Positions 1 to 8,534 of a stretch of DNA of 56,853 nucleotides are shown one piece after another. Below the pieces are notes generated by a model that saw nothing but the letters and a program-made list of their open reading frames with translations, was not told where the DNA came from and searched no databases. Every line of letters begins with the position of its first letter. Position 1 is the first letter of the stretch. Source of the stretch: an uncultured Parafilimonas sp. (lineage in GTDB: Bacteria; Bacteroidota; Bacteroidia; Chitinophagales; Chitinophagaceae); the NCBI GenBank assembly GCA_937892395.1, contig CALAGJ010000183.1, forward strand, positions 1-56,853. Direction: 5' to 3'. The position numbers were made by a program, and so were the translations under genes.

Positions 1-271
1 TGTAAATAATAATGTAGATTTTCTCATCATTTTATAATTTTTTTTCGTGTATATGTAAAAATCGGGCCAAAGATAGGAAGTTATTGAAGGAAAGTAATAA
101 TTTGTGCTTATTCATACGATTAATTCATGGAATCAATTTTGTTTTTTAGGAAGGTCAAATATTTATCTATCTTAGTTTAAATCATAGCTTTAATATGCGT
201 GAAATATATTTCCCGTAGGGATAAAAATTTTTATTCATAGAAATTTACTTCGCATTTCTTTTCTTTGACAA
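1..271. other. Intergenic region at left edge
   Basis: This AT-rich stretch precedes the PLP enzyme gene. I see no convincing reading frame and no clear TAnnTTTG promoter element in it. The one recognisable object is the short palindrome CCCGTAGGG at 212-220, flanked by T and A runs; it resembles the CCCGAAGGG palindromes in other gaps of this window. The promoter of the PLP enzyme should lie here but cannot be placed with confidence. Confidence 0.5.
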
Positions 272-1435
272 ATGGATATATCTTACATCTTAAATGAGCT
301 GGGTGAGGAAAGAGAATCGTATTTTAGGGCAGTATCACCTCCCATCAGCCAAACCAGCAATTTTGCTTTTGAATCAGTAGATGCACTGCGTAAAAGTTTT
401 GAGGATGAATACAGTACCTGGTTGTATAGTAGGGGTAGAAATCCAACGGTTGATATACTTTGCAAAAAGTTAGCTGCATTGGATGGTGCAGAAGATGCGC
501 TGGCTTTTAACAGTGGAGCTGCTGCCATATTTGCGGCAGTACTCAGCCAAGTAAAATCTGGCGATCATATTGTAAGTGTAAAGGGAGTATATACTTGGGC
601 TCAACGTATGTTTAATGAAATACTGCCGCGCTTCAATGTGTCAGTTACATATATAGATGGTACTGAGATTGTAAGTTTTGAAAATGCTACAAAGGCAAAT
701 ACAGTATTGTATTATTTAGAATCTCCTAATAGTTGGACTTATGAATTGCAAGATTTAAAGGCAGTGGCTGCTTTGGCAAAATCCAAAAACATCATTACGA
801 TTTGTGATAATTCTTACTGCACACCCATATACCAAAAACCTATTGCTTGTGGCATTGATCTTTCACTACAAAGTGCTACAAAATATATAAGTGGACATAG
901 TGATGTGATAGCAGGAGTATTGAGTGGCAGCAGTAAGCTGATTCAAAAAATATTCAACAGTGAATATATGAATATTGGTAGTGGCATACAGCCGTTCAAT
1001 GCATGGCTATTAATTCGTGGTTTGCGTACATTGCCTGTAAGGCTAAATCATATTGCTCTTACAACCATTCAAGTGGTTGAATTTTTAAAAAATCATCCTG
1101 CTATTGATAAGGTAATTTATCCTTTTGACAAAGATTTTGCACAGCATGAATTAGCCATCACTCAAATGAGTAATGCATGTGGGCTATTAACTTTTGTTTT
1201 AAAAGCTACAACTGTGGAGCAAATAGAAAAATGCTGCAATAATTTAAAACATATTCTTATGGCAGTAAGCTGGGGAGGATATGAAAGCCTTATAATACCA
1301 AGATGTGCAAGCATAAAGCGTACTGAATTTGATGCAGCAATTGATGAACATAGGATGCTAAGGCTTTATGTGGGGTTGGAGAGCTCAGAATACATAATCA
1401 ATGATTTAAAACAGGCTATAGAAAGTATGGATTAA
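272..1435 (+). CDS. Cys/Met metabolism PLP-dependent transferase (cystathionine gamma-synthase/lyase family)
   Basis: This is a 387-residue fold-type I PLP enzyme of the trans-sulfuration family, the usual length for cystathionine gamma-synthases, cystathionine lyases and methionine gamma-lyases. The conserved YSRGRNPT segment (residues 52-59), which binds the cofactor phosphate of the partner subunit, is present. The motif SATKYISGHSD supplies the PLP Schiff-base lysine at Lys204. SGAAAIFAAV near residue 80 is the usual phosphate-binding turn. These enzymes act in the cytoplasm on cysteine, homocysteine or methionine derivatives. The exact reaction cannot be told from motifs alone, and no methionine or cysteine pathway gene is adjacent. 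The ATG at 272 gives a full-length N terminus. The gene stands alone and converges on the next gene. Family assignment is firm; substrate is open. Confidence 0.9.
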   Translation: MDISYILNELGEERESYFRAVSPPISQTSNFAFESVDALRKSFEDEYSTWLYSRGRNPTVDILCKKLAALDGAEDALAFNSGAAAIFAAVLSQVKSGDHIVSVKGVYTWAQRMFNEILPRFNVSVTYIDGTEIVSFENATKANTVLYYLESPNSWTYELQDLKAVAALAKSKNIITICDNSYCTPIYQKPIACGIDLSLQSATKYISGHSDVIAGVLSGSSKLIQKIFNSEYMNIGSGIQPFNAWLLIRGLRTLPVRLNHIALTTIQVVEFLKNHPAIDKVIYPFDKDFAQHELAITQMSNACGLLTFVLKATTVEQIEKCCNNLKHILMAVSWGGYESLIIPRCASIKRTEFDAAIDEHRMLRLYVGLESSEYIINDLKQAIESMD

Positions 1436-1444
1436 ATATCGCAT

Positions 1445-1525
1445 AGGTTGATTATTGAATGTAGATGGTCTTAATAATTCATACAAGTGGATGCTCTACT
1501 TTTTACCCATTGGAGAAATCAACCT
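1445..1525. repeat. Inverted repeat between convergent genes
   Basis: AGGTTGATT at 1445-1453 is the exact reverse complement of AATCAACCT at 1517-1525. The arms are separated by 63 nt and lie in the 128-bp gap between two convergent genes. The loop is long and no clear U-run follows, so this is not a textbook terminator. It may still fold as a shared 3' structure for both transcripts. Confidence 0.35.
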
Positions 1526-1563
1526 GCGGATGTGAAATGATTGGATGTAAATATATTTTTCGT

Positions 1564-2655
1564 TTAATCATCATATTTATTTCGCAATCCTGGTATCATA
1601 GTAAGGCTTTGATGAAGTGTTTGCTTTAGTTGCGTACGAAGTACTTGGCCCATGCTTGTGCATCGGGAAAAAAGAGGATATTGATAATATGCTGCTAATT
1701 CAGCTTTTAGTTGGTCAATTTTATTTGGGATGGATACCTCGTCTATATACAATATATCGAGCAATTCTTTTATGCGATGTCTGCTACCAGCTAAGCGAAG
1801 AGCCATCATGGTACGCTCTTCAGCCTGATATTGTGCTATGCTATCCTGATCTAAATACTTGAGCACCGTATGTACATAAGCATTGTTGTCTTTAAAATAC
1901 TGAGGCAGGTATAAATTTTTTCTGCCTTCATAACACTGCTGATCAAAATCAATGGCACGGATGCGATATTGAAAATCTTCTATATCCGGAGTGATGCTTA
2001 TTACGAAATTATAGCTGCGCATATCACCCAATAATCTTACAAAACACCGCTCATTAAATTTGACAAATTCTTTTGCTAATCTTATAATATTGGTATCGGG
2101 TTTATCCAAGTATTGATGGATAAAATCATCCCCGGGTATGCCCGGAATATGCTCCTCTACCAAGGTGTCCTGCCAGGTTACATACATCATCCGATTTGGA
2201 GAAAGTAAGTGTTCCAATTCCAGGCCATATACTCGGTTGGTATCTGCAGGTTTTATATAGTAATGATCATAGTTGTCATTGATGCGGTTTACAATTCTTA
2301 TACGAAATGGTTGACTATTGCCAAAAGCACAAAAATCGATACGTGCCACATCTAAATGGTTGGCAAAACGCATATCCCCCTCGGTTTTTAATATGGCATA
2401 TATGTTTACCAAACTTTCCCTCAGGTACTCCCATTCCCTCATGTCATAAGTAACCGTTTCCCATGCTGTTTCTTCCCCTTTTTTATTCTTGAGTGGTACA
2501 GAATATGTAAACCTTAAAAGATCTTTATAGGATGCAGGCAATTTTAATTCTCTACTATATTTTATCAAATATTTTCGCAGTGCATCTTTAACCGGGAATA
2601 TGGGTTTCTTCCTGGAAGGCTGTATTGGAGTCATATCAACGCCTACATCAAACAT
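1564..2655 (-). CDS. Uncharacterised protein with kinase-like catalytic-loop motifs
   Basis: I do not recognise a named family for this 363-residue soluble protein. It has no signal peptide or membrane segment. Two short motifs resemble the catalytic centre of the protein-kinase/aminoglycoside-phosphotransferase fold. LGDMRSYNF (Asp211, Asn216) resembles the HGDxxxxN catalytic loop, and AIDFD (Asp236, Asp238) resembles the metal-binding IDxD/DFG motif, 25 residues further on as expected. The segment LVEEHIPGIPGDDF just upstream resembles the hinge region of such kinases. The usual His before Gly-Asp is Leu, and I see no clear glycine-rich loop or VAIK lysine at the N terminus. It could be a divergent small-molecule kinase or a non-catalytic relative. 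The function is inferred only. The gene is monocistronic, and the ATG at 2655 gives the longest clean frame. Confidence 0.75.
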   Translation of the reverse strand: MFDVGVDMTPIQPSRKKPIFPVKDALRKYLIKYSRELKLPASYKDLLRFTYSVPLKNKKGEETAWETVTYDMREWEYLRESLVNIYAILKTEGDMRFANHLDVARIDFCAFGNSQPFRIRIVNRINDNYDHYYIKPADTNRVYGLELEHLLSPNRMMYVTWQDTLVEEHIPGIPGDDFIHQYLDKPDTNIIRLAKEFVKFNERCFVRLLGDMRSYNFVISITPDIEDFQYRIRAIDFDQQCYEGRKNLYLPQYFKDNNAYVHTVLKYLDQDSIAQYQAEERTMMALRLAGSRHRIKELLDILYIDEVSIPNKIDQLKAELAAYYQYPLFSRCTSMGQVLRTQLKQTLHQSLTMIPGLRNKYDD

Positions 2656-2768
2656 GGGTGTAAAGTAATAGGTTTAATGGAATAGTTATTGGATTTAAAT
2701 TATATCCATAAAATCGACATGAAAAATATTTGAACATTGATGCATCGTGCAAAACGTATTATATCAAT

Positions 2769-3623
2769 TTATTCCTGCACTACCAATACAGGCCAGCTGA
2801 GATGCCTGGTATCCTGTCTCAATAAATCACTGATGGTGTCAAATAAGTTGGGATATTGAAACTGTAGTGTAATTGGTTTTTCAAAAAATAATTCAATACT
2901 GACAGCCCATATTTCATGAAGGTTTTTATATGCATCATCTATAAAAAGACCTCCCGGTATTTTGCCAGCTGAAAATATTTCTATACCGTCCTCTACTATA
3001 GCATTAAAACATTGTACAAATCTTTTCTTTTTAACTTCATCTGCATGTATAAACTGATAGTATAACGCATGTGCCATTTCATGTAATCCTACATTGCTTC
3101 CATCGTTGCTGTTTTTATATCCATCCAGCAAGTATTTCCATGCTACTGTTATGCTATTGCCTGCTACATTACCTGCTAACAATCTGGAGCTGTCCTTTGC
3201 AAAATATGCATCGGGCTGTATTTGTATATATTGAAACCAAGGCAGTGAGAAATGTTTAAGCCCCATAGTCAATTGCACGGCAGAAGCACTTACTAAAATG
3301 GGCATTTCTCGATATCCTTTTGTATCATGTATAATGAAAACCTTTTGTTGTAAAAAGTATTGTATCCGCAATATAAAAATCAACTTCAACTTTGGATCAA
3401 GCTGGGTATAATAGGGATGGTGTTTGATTAATATATCATGGATGATTTCATCAGCCAAATGCAATGTATTGCCCGGATAAACTAAATATTCAGGAGTGCT
3501 TTCTAACAATGGCTGTGCGGTTTCCTCTGCCAATTGCTCTTTTGAATCAATGAATTCCCTTCTTAGAGATGCAAAAATGAAAAGTATTATTACAACTAAG
3601 AAAAGGAGTGAGATTAAATCCAT
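2769..3623 (-). CDS. MtfA-like zinc metallopeptidase (M90 family), membrane-anchored
   Basis: This 284-residue protein has the zinc-binding motif HEMAH at residues 181-185 inside NVGLHEMAHALYY, the hallmark of the MtfA (Mlc titration factor) peptidase family. E. coli MtfA is a soluble aminopeptidase that binds the regulator Mlc. Here the N terminus is a single hydrophobic helix (DLISLLFLVVIILFIFASL), so the enzyme is probably tethered to the inner membrane. The first ATG (3623) is chosen; an in-frame TTG three codons upstream is less likely. It starts 13 nt after the stop of the DUF2130 gene, so the two are probably one operon. The glucose-control role known from E. coli should not be assumed here, since no Mlc or PtsG gene is nearby. 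Confidence 0.82.
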   Translation of the reverse strand: MDLISLLFLVVIILFIFASLRREFIDSKEQLAEETAQPLLESTPEYLVYPGNTLHLADEIIHDILIKHHPYYTQLDPKLKLIFILRIQYFLQQKVFIIHDTKGYREMPILVSASAVQLTMGLKHFSLPWFQYIQIQPDAYFAKDSSRLLAGNVAGNSITVAWKYLLDGYKNSNDGSNVGLHEMAHALYYQFIHADEVKKKRFVQCFNAIVEDGIEIFSAGKIPGGLFIDDAYKNLHEIWAVSIELFFEKPITLQFQYPNLFDTISDLLRQDTRHLSWPVLVVQE

Positions 3624-3636
3624 TTGTGCCAATGGT

Positions 3637-4911
3637 TTATTCTTCGAGATAATTATAATCTACCTCATCTGTCAAACTCAAATTTACTGTATCGGCACCT
3701 GATATACCTTCTACACTACCACTTATATGTGCCGCATTTAGCAACACTTTCTCCAGTTGTTTTTCTCTGGCCTTCCAAAGTCTTTCCATTGCATCCCGCT
3801 CCTTTTGTATGCTTTGTTTCATTTGTAAAAAACCTTCTCTAATGGCATTCCATTGTTCTTTAAATTCTACGCCAGTCAGATAATCATAAAGCATGACCAT
3901 TTTATCTCCTTTATTTTCCTGGCTTTTTTTAAGCTCTGCAAATTTTAAAATTGCATTTCGAAGCAGTAGTGCCACACTTCTTACCTCTGTAAATGAACAG
4001 ATATATACACCATTTTTCTCTCCGAATCGATCCATATCTTTAGGCAATGTCTGCGATACGATTACCGCGGCATCTGCACCTTGACTCCGCATATCAGATT
4101 TTAATTTTTCAATCCATTCCTGAGAAAACTCTTTTGTTCGCTTACTTTCATAAATAATTCTACCGGCATCCTGACCTGTATTGTTGCGTATCGTTTGAAT
4201 ACAGTCTGCACCTTTTACTCCTTTGCCCACTTCCTGTACGGTATCAAATGGAAACGTGTGGCGTAGTATTTCTTCCAATATTAATTCCTGCACTTCCCCT
4301 TGCAGTTGCATGCTACCTTGCTCAGATCTACGCTTTAACTCATCTACCAATTTTTTTTGGTCTTCCAACTGTTTTTCCAATTCTTTTTTTCTCAGTGTAT
4401 ATTGTTGATCTTTCAGTTCCTGTTTTTCCTGTTCTTCTTGTAGCAATTGCGTTTTCATTTTTTCTCTTCCTGCTATCAATTGTTTTTCAACTAATATTTC
4501 TATCTCTGCTTCTCTTGATTTTAGCTCTTGCTCTTTTTTTAGATATTCTAATTCTTTTTGTCTGGAAGTTTTTAATTTTTCTTCCGTTTCTGCGGCATTT
4601 TGTTGTAGTAACTTTATCTGATTTTCAAAATCTCCATGCAGTTGCTTGCGAATAGTTTCCTCTTTTTCTTTTTCCAATTTTTTATATCCAGCTTCTATTT
4701 GTAGCCTCAATGTTTCTTCTTGTTTTAAAAATGCCTGCTCTAAAGCGGCTTCTTTTGCCTTGTATTCAGTATCTCTTGCTGCTTTGTACTCTTTCATCTT
4801 TTGCCTCATTTCGTTGAGCTCTTTATTATAATTTTCTTTTTGCTCGGCACTAAGTGCTTCGTCTAATGGAAATTCATAACTACAATTTGGGCATTTTATG
4901 ATGAGGGACAT
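3637..4911 (-). CDS. DUF2130 coiled-coil protein
   Basis: This 424-residue protein matches the layout of DUF2130 proteins. An N-terminal zinc-ribbon-like CPNC (Cys7, Cys10) is followed by a long Glu/Lys/Gln-rich coiled coil (about residues 25-210). The conserved C-terminal domain contains GVKGADCIQTI, ESKRTKEFSQEWIEKLKSD and AAVIVSQTLPKDMDRF. That domain has been compared with restriction-endonuclease-like folds, and the ESKR segment is its most conserved part. No function is established for the family. The protein is cytoplasmic by sequence. It is the first gene of a probable operon with the MtfA-like peptidase, which starts 13 nt after its stop. The domain call is secure, the role unknown. 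Confidence 0.87.
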   Translation of the reverse strand: MSLIIKCPNCSYEFPLDEALSAEQKENYNKELNEMRQKMKEYKAARDTEYKAKEAALEQAFLKQEETLRLQIEAGYKKLEKEKEETIRKQLHGDFENQIKLLQQNAAETEEKLKTSRQKELEYLKKEQELKSREAEIEILVEKQLIAGREKMKTQLLQEEQEKQELKDQQYTLRKKELEKQLEDQKKLVDELKRRSEQGSMQLQGEVQELILEEILRHTFPFDTVQEVGKGVKGADCIQTIRNNTGQDAGRIIYESKRTKEFSQEWIEKLKSDMRSQGADAAVIVSQTLPKDMDRFGEKNGVYICSFTEVRSVALLLRNAILKFAELKKSQENKGDKMVMLYDYLTGVEFKEQWNAIREGFLQMKQSIQKERDAMERLWKAREKQLEKVLLNAAHISGSVEGISGADTVNLSLTDEVDYNYLEE

Positions 4912-4995
4912 ATATGTTTTATTTATGCAAGAATTCGTTTTACAATTTATGGATATGAAGCTTTTGGATTGTTTTAAACCGCTGCTAATTCATTC

Positions 4996-5004
4996 CCCGA
5001 AGGG
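4996..5004. repeat. CCCGAAGGG palindrome (intergenic copy)
   Basis: CCCGAAGGG lies within TTCCCCGAAGGGAAAA in the gap between uppS and the DUF2130 gene. As DNA it is a three-base GAA loop on a CCC/GGG stem; on the other strand it reads CCCTTCGGG, which as RNA is a UUCG tetraloop closed by C-G. Near-identical copies recur elsewhere (see findings). It follows the uppS stop by about 30 nt, so it could end uppS transcripts. Confidence 0.5.
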
Positions 5005-5031
5005 AAAATATTTCTTATCTTATATTTTGTA

Positions 5032-5787
5032 TTACTGAGTCAATGACTTTACCTGATCTCCTGTTTTTCCATATCGTCTTTCTCTTTGCTGAAAATCAAT
5101 GATTGCTTCATACAGGTGTTGTTTTCTGAAATCGGGCCAGCGGGTATTTGTAAAATATAGTTCTGCATAAGCCAACTGATATAGTAAAAAATTGCTAATT
5201 CTATATTCTCCACTGGTGCGTATCATAAGCTCCGGATCGGGAAACTGGCTTGTGGATAAATATGCTTGAACGGTATCCTGAGATATTTCAGCAGGATCAA
5301 TGATATTGGCCTTTACATCTCTTGCAATATCTTTAACTGCCTGCACTAATTCCCATCTGCTGCTATAGCTCAATGCCATTACCAGATTGAATTTTGTATT
5401 GTGGGCAGTTTCGGCTAAAGCTTCTTCCAGCTCTTTGCGTGCCAATTCTGGCAGCATTTCCATGTCGCCAATAACATGTAGTTTGATATTATTTTTATTG
5501 AGTGTGATTACTTCTCTACGTATGGTTTCTACCAATAATTCCATTAGTCCATCTACTTCGTTTTTTGGTCGATCCCAATTTTCGGTACTAAAAGCATACA
5601 AGGTTAAATATTCAATACCCATTTCGGCACAGCCTTCTAATATATTCCGCACACTTTCTACGCCATGAAAATGGCCATACAATCTGTCTTGTCCCTTTTC
5701 TTTTGCCCATCTCCCATTTCCATCCATAATGATAGCAATATGTCTTGGTAAACGACTGTGGTCAATTTGTTGTAGTAGCGTATCCAT
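5032..5787 (-). CDS. uppS: Isoprenyl transferase (undecaprenyl diphosphate synthase)
   Basis: This is a cis-prenyltransferase of 251 residues, the normal length. It adds isopentenyl units to farnesyl diphosphate to build undecaprenyl diphosphate, the lipid carrier for peptidoglycan and surface polysaccharides. The signature HIAIIMDGNGRWAK is at residues 16-29, with the catalytic Asp22 of MDGNGRW. The conserved LYAFSTENW and the C-terminal PDPELMIRTSGEYRISNFLLYQLAYAE family block are also complete. The ATG at 5787 is the only ATG before the signature; a TTG six codons upstream is possible but would add residues not typical of the family. It is divergent from the outer-membrane protein gene at 5896. 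The bamA gene that often follows uppS in Bacteroidota is not here. Confidence 0.95.
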   Translation of the reverse strand: MDTLLQQIDHSRLPRHIAIIMDGNGRWAKEKGQDRLYGHFHGVESVRNILEGCAEMGIEYLTLYAFSTENWDRPKNEVDGLMELLVETIRREVITLNKNNIKLHVIGDMEMLPELARKELEEALAETAHNTKFNLVMALSYSSRWELVQAVKDIARDVKANIIDPAEISQDTVQAYLSTSQFPDPELMIRTSGEYRISNFLLYQLAYAELYFTNTRWPDFRKQHLYEAIIDFQQRERRYGKTGDQVKSLTQ

Positions 5788-5827
5788 TTTAAAAGATTTA
5801 AGCAAAAATATGTTTTAAGTAGTATCT

Positions 5828-5839
5828 GTTAATATTAAC
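5828..5839. promoter_or_regulatory. Perfect 12-bp palindrome between divergent genes
   Basis: GTTAATATTAAC is a perfect palindrome in the 108-bp region separating the starts of uppS (-) and the outer-membrane barrel gene (+). Its position in a divergent promoter region suggests an operator, but palindromes of pure AT character arise easily in such DNA. No regulator is linked to it. Confidence 0.3.
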
Positions 5840-5895
5840 CTGCTTTCGTAGCATTTACTTTAATTTGCCGACTTTCAAAAAAACTGTTCTTCGTA

Positions 5896-6651
5896 ATGAA
5901 AAAAATTTGTGGTATTCTCATAGGCGTTATTGCAGTGGCACAAGTGCATGCACAGCAGTTGGATTCTGCAGTGTCAGTATCGACTATTGTAAAAAAAGAT
6001 TGGAGTAAAATTGACTTGAGTAATAGAGCCAGCGATCATTTTATGATTCAGTATGGTGCAGATGTATGGCTGAATGTACCCGATAGCATCAATACATCCG
6101 GGTTTAGCAGACATTTTAATATATATGCACTCTTTGACAAGCCTTTTAAAAATAATCCACGCATGAGTGTAGCTTTTGGTGCAGGCATTGGTAGTAGCAA
6201 TATATTTTTTTCCAATACTTATGTAGATATCAAAGCAAACAGTGCAGCACTACCCTTTACCAATGTATCCCTCACCAATAGGTTTGACAAATTCAAATTA
6301 ACCAGTATCTATTTAGAAGTGCCTGTAGAATTGCGTTGGGCACAGGATCCTGAAAATACCGGTAGAGGTTTTAAAGTAGCCTTGGGTTTAAAAGCAGGAA
6401 CATTACTCAAATCATTTACCAAGGGCAAAAATCTTTTGGATGTAAACGGAAATCCTGTTTACGACAGTAAGTATATAGAAAAGGAATCTTCAAAACGCTT
6501 TATAAATAGCAATAGAATAAGTGCCACTGCACGCATAGGATATGGCAACATTTCTCTGCATGGTAGCTATGCTTTAACGAATGTTTTAGAAACTACTGCC
6601 GGTCCGGCAATGAATAATCTTAGCATAGGACTTACACTTAGTGGTCTTTAA
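5896..6651 (+). CDS. Outer-membrane beta-barrel protein (PorT-like/OMP_b-brl family)
   Basis: This 251-residue protein has an N-terminal signal peptide (KKICGILIGVIAVAQVHAQ, cleavage expected after AQ near residue 20). The rest is alternating polar/hydrophobic segments typical of a small 8-10-strand outer-membrane barrel of the PorT/OMP_b-brl_2 type common in Bacteroidota. Recognisable strand pairs are MSVAFGAGIGSSNIFF, YLEVPVELRWA, FKVALGLKAGTLL and ISATARIGYGNISLHGSYAL. No enzyme motif is seen. It is followed after 6 bp by the thioredoxin-like lipoprotein gene, so the two are likely co-transcribed. Whether it is a PorT-type secretion component or a general barrel cannot be decided here. Confidence 0.8.
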   Translation: MKKICGILIGVIAVAQVHAQQLDSAVSVSTIVKKDWSKIDLSNRASDHFMIQYGADVWLNVPDSINTSGFSRHFNIYALFDKPFKNNPRMSVAFGAGIGSSNIFFSNTYVDIKANSAALPFTNVSLTNRFDKFKLTSIYLEVPVELRWAQDPENTGRGFKVALGLKAGTLLKSFTKGKNLLDVNGNPVYDSKYIEKESSKRFINSNRISATARIGYGNISLHGSYALTNVLETTAGPAMNNLSIGLTLSGL

Positions 6652-6657
6652 TCTTTG

Positions 6658-7221
6658 ATGAGAAAATTTATTTTTGTAATATCATTGATTGCAGCATTTG
6701 CTGCATTGTATGCATGTAAAACAAAATTGCCTGCCGCACCTGCTGTAGTAGAAACGCCAGTGCTAAAAACATATACCGTTTCCTTTGATCAGCATCAACA
6801 AAAAGTTTTAAAAGGTCTATTAAGCAGAGCTGATATAGAGGCTGATACTGCTTTTGCATGGTTTAAAAAAAACATGCAGTATGGCAGTGCTGATCCTTCT
6901 GCTATAAAAACTTTTAGAGAAAAATCAGACAGTTTTGAAGTTGTCATCTTTGCCGGCACCTGGTGCGAAGATTCACAGAATTTGCTGCCACAATTTTATA
7001 GATTGGTGGATAAATCCGGCTTTCCAGATTCATCCATTACATTAGTGGGTGTGGATAGAAATAAGGAAACACTTTACAATCTTCATAAAGTATTCAATAT
7101 AAAAAATGTGCCCACATTCATCATCATGAAAAATGGAAAAGAATTGGGTAGAATGATTGAATATGGTAAGTATGGCACTCCCGATAAAGAGCTATCCGAA
7201 ATTGTGAATGGTGCGCCATAG
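6658..7221 (+). CDS. Thioredoxin-fold lipoprotein with a CxxS site
   Basis: This 187-residue protein begins with a lipoprotein signal (RKFIFVISLIAAFAALYAC; lipid-attachment Cys20). The C-terminal half is a thioredoxin fold: FAGTWCEDSQ provides the redox motif, and VPTFIIMKNGKELGRM the cis-proline loop. The active site is Cys103-Glu-Asp-Ser106, so the second cysteine of CxxC is replaced by serine. I see no other cysteine apart from the lipidated one. A monothiol thioredoxin can bind or isomerise disulfides but cannot reduce them alone. The ATG at 6658 is preferred; the TTG immediately before it is in frame but adds only one residue. The gene is probably in one transcript with the barrel gene 6 bp upstream, and both products belong to the envelope. 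Confidence 0.8.
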   Translation: MRKFIFVISLIAAFAALYACKTKLPAAPAVVETPVLKTYTVSFDQHQQKVLKGLLSRADIEADTAFAWFKKNMQYGSADPSAIKTFREKSDSFEVVIFAGTWCEDSQNLLPQFYRLVDKSGFPDSSITLVGVDRNKETLYNLHKVFNIKNVPTFIIMKNGKELGRMIEYGKYGTPDKELSEIVNGAP

Positions 7222-7227
7222 TTTTTT

Positions 7228-7866
7228 TTAATCAATAGCTGTACAAACCCAGCAGCAACATAATTCCTCAAAAATAGCTGCAAGCAATGGTATAAATTTT
7301 GATTCCTCTTTTTGAAAAACAAATGACGATGTTAAGAAAGAATCTCTATGATTTTTTTCAAATGCAGACAACATTCTAATATGTGCTTTAAAATCTACCT
7401 GCCCTAATCCATACCATTTAAATGCCGCTTCTTTTGCACTCCAAATGAGTGTTTCATTATACAAAGGAAGGTTGTTGATGGATATAAATTCCGCTTCTGC
7501 TGGATGAATAAATTTATGACTGATTCTGCTTACCTTTTCAGATGGTATTTCAATATCAATACCTACACGATTTGTACTACTGGCAATAGCGGCTGCATAA
7601 GCACCACAATGGCTTATGGAAAAATGATATTGCTCACCGGGTAGGAATGGTTTTCTGGTATCTGCTATTTGCAATTCGCTGTATGGAAAATCAGGAAATA
7701 GAAATTGTAGTAAATACCTGCCAGCCAAGTGTTGTAGCCTTTTGTGCGGATGTGTAATATTTGATTGCAATGGTATCTGATTTGCAAAAAATGATTCCTC
7801 CTCGGTGATATGCCAAATGGCCAGTTTTGATGTTTTATTGATTTGATAATGAAAAAATAATGGCAT
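7228..7866 (-). CDS. 4'-phosphopantetheinyl transferase superfamily protein (Sfp-type)
   Basis: This 212-residue protein carries the two Mg/CoA-binding motifs of Sfp-type transferases: VGIDIE (Asp104, Glu106) and WSAKEAAFKW (residues 142-151, Glu146). It also has FSISHCGAYAAA, the typical FxxSHs block. Such enzymes transfer the phosphopantetheine arm from CoA to a serine of a carrier protein. In Bacteroidota they serve fatty-acid, flexirubin or polyketide carriers. No carrier protein or synthase is adjacent, so the partner is unknown. The first ATG (7866) is chosen; a TTG lies three codons upstream. Its stop is only 6 bp from that of the convergent thioredoxin-like gene, with a T-rich run between them. 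Confidence 0.87.
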   Translation of the reverse strand: MPLFFHYQINKTSKLAIWHITEEESFFANQIPLQSNITHPHKRLQHLAGRYLLQFLFPDFPYSELQIADTRKPFLPGEQYHFSISHCGAYAAAIASSTNRVGIDIEIPSEKVSRISHKFIHPAEAEFISINNLPLYNETLIWSAKEAAFKWYGLGQVDFKAHIRMLSAFEKNHRDSFLTSSFVFQKEESKFIPLLAAIFEELCCCWVCTAID

Positions 7867-7974
7867 AAGCAGCAAATAAAGCTAATAGATTATTAACCGA
7901 CTATTCAGATGTAAAAAAATAAATGTATGACCGATGATAAATAATTTTTTATTTGCTACCTATAAATAAATACA

Positions 7975-8511
7975 GTGATACTTACAGATAGCCGAATATT
8001 AGAAGAAATAGGTAAAGGCACTATCAAAATAGAGCCTTATGATAGAGAATGCTTAGGAAGTAATAGTTATGATGTGCATTTGGGCAAATGGTTGGCCACA
8101 TACAAAGAGCATATTATTGATGCAAAAAAGCACAATGAAATTGATTATTTTGAAATACCCGAAGATGGCTTTGTGCTTTACCCACATATTTTCTATCTAG
8201 GTGTTACATTAGAATATACAGAAACACATGCCCATGTACCCTTCTTAGAAGGAAAGTCTTCAACAGGAAGATTGGGAATTGATATACATGCCACTGCTGG
8301 CAAAGGTGATGTAGGCTTTTGTGGAAACTGGACTTTGGAAATATCTGTGAAGCAGCCCGTGAAAGTGTATAAAGGTATGCCCATAGGCCAGCTCATTTAT
8401 TTTCCTGTGGAGGGTGCTGTGGCAGTAAAATATAATGAGAAGAAAAATGCCAAATACAGCGGTCAAATCAACAAGCCTGTAGAAAGTATGATGTGGAAGA
8501 ATAAATTCTAA
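7975..8511 (+). CDS. dcd: dCTP deaminase
   Basis: This 178-residue enzyme converts dCTP to dUTP plus ammonia in the cytoplasm, feeding dTMP synthesis. The family blocks are intact: FLEGKSSTGRLGIDIHATAG (Glu92 region) and GDVGFCGNWTLEI, which holds the catalytic glutamate (Glu122). The N terminus MILTDSRILEEI matches the family when translation starts at the GTG at 7975; no ATG is available in frame before the conserved start. The two-step route then needs a separate dUTPase, which is not in this window. The gene converges on mreD, 23 bp separating the stops. The GTG start may lower expression. Confidence 0.93.
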   Translation: MILTDSRILEEIGKGTIKIEPYDRECLGSNSYDVHLGKWLATYKEHIIDAKKHNEIDYFEIPEDGFVLYPHIFYLGVTLEYTETHAHVPFLEGKSSTGRLGIDIHATAGKGDVGFCGNWTLEISVKQPVKVYKGMPIGQLIYFPVEGAVAVKYNEKKNAKYSGQINKPVESMMWKNKF

Positions 8512-8534
8512 GCACAAGAAAACAGCAAATAAAT

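Noticed and set aside
4248..4655. 135-codon frame on the + strand inside the DUF2130 gene
   Set aside because: It is antisense to the coiled-coil part; its Leu/Phe-rich translation is what Glu/Lys codons give when read backwards.
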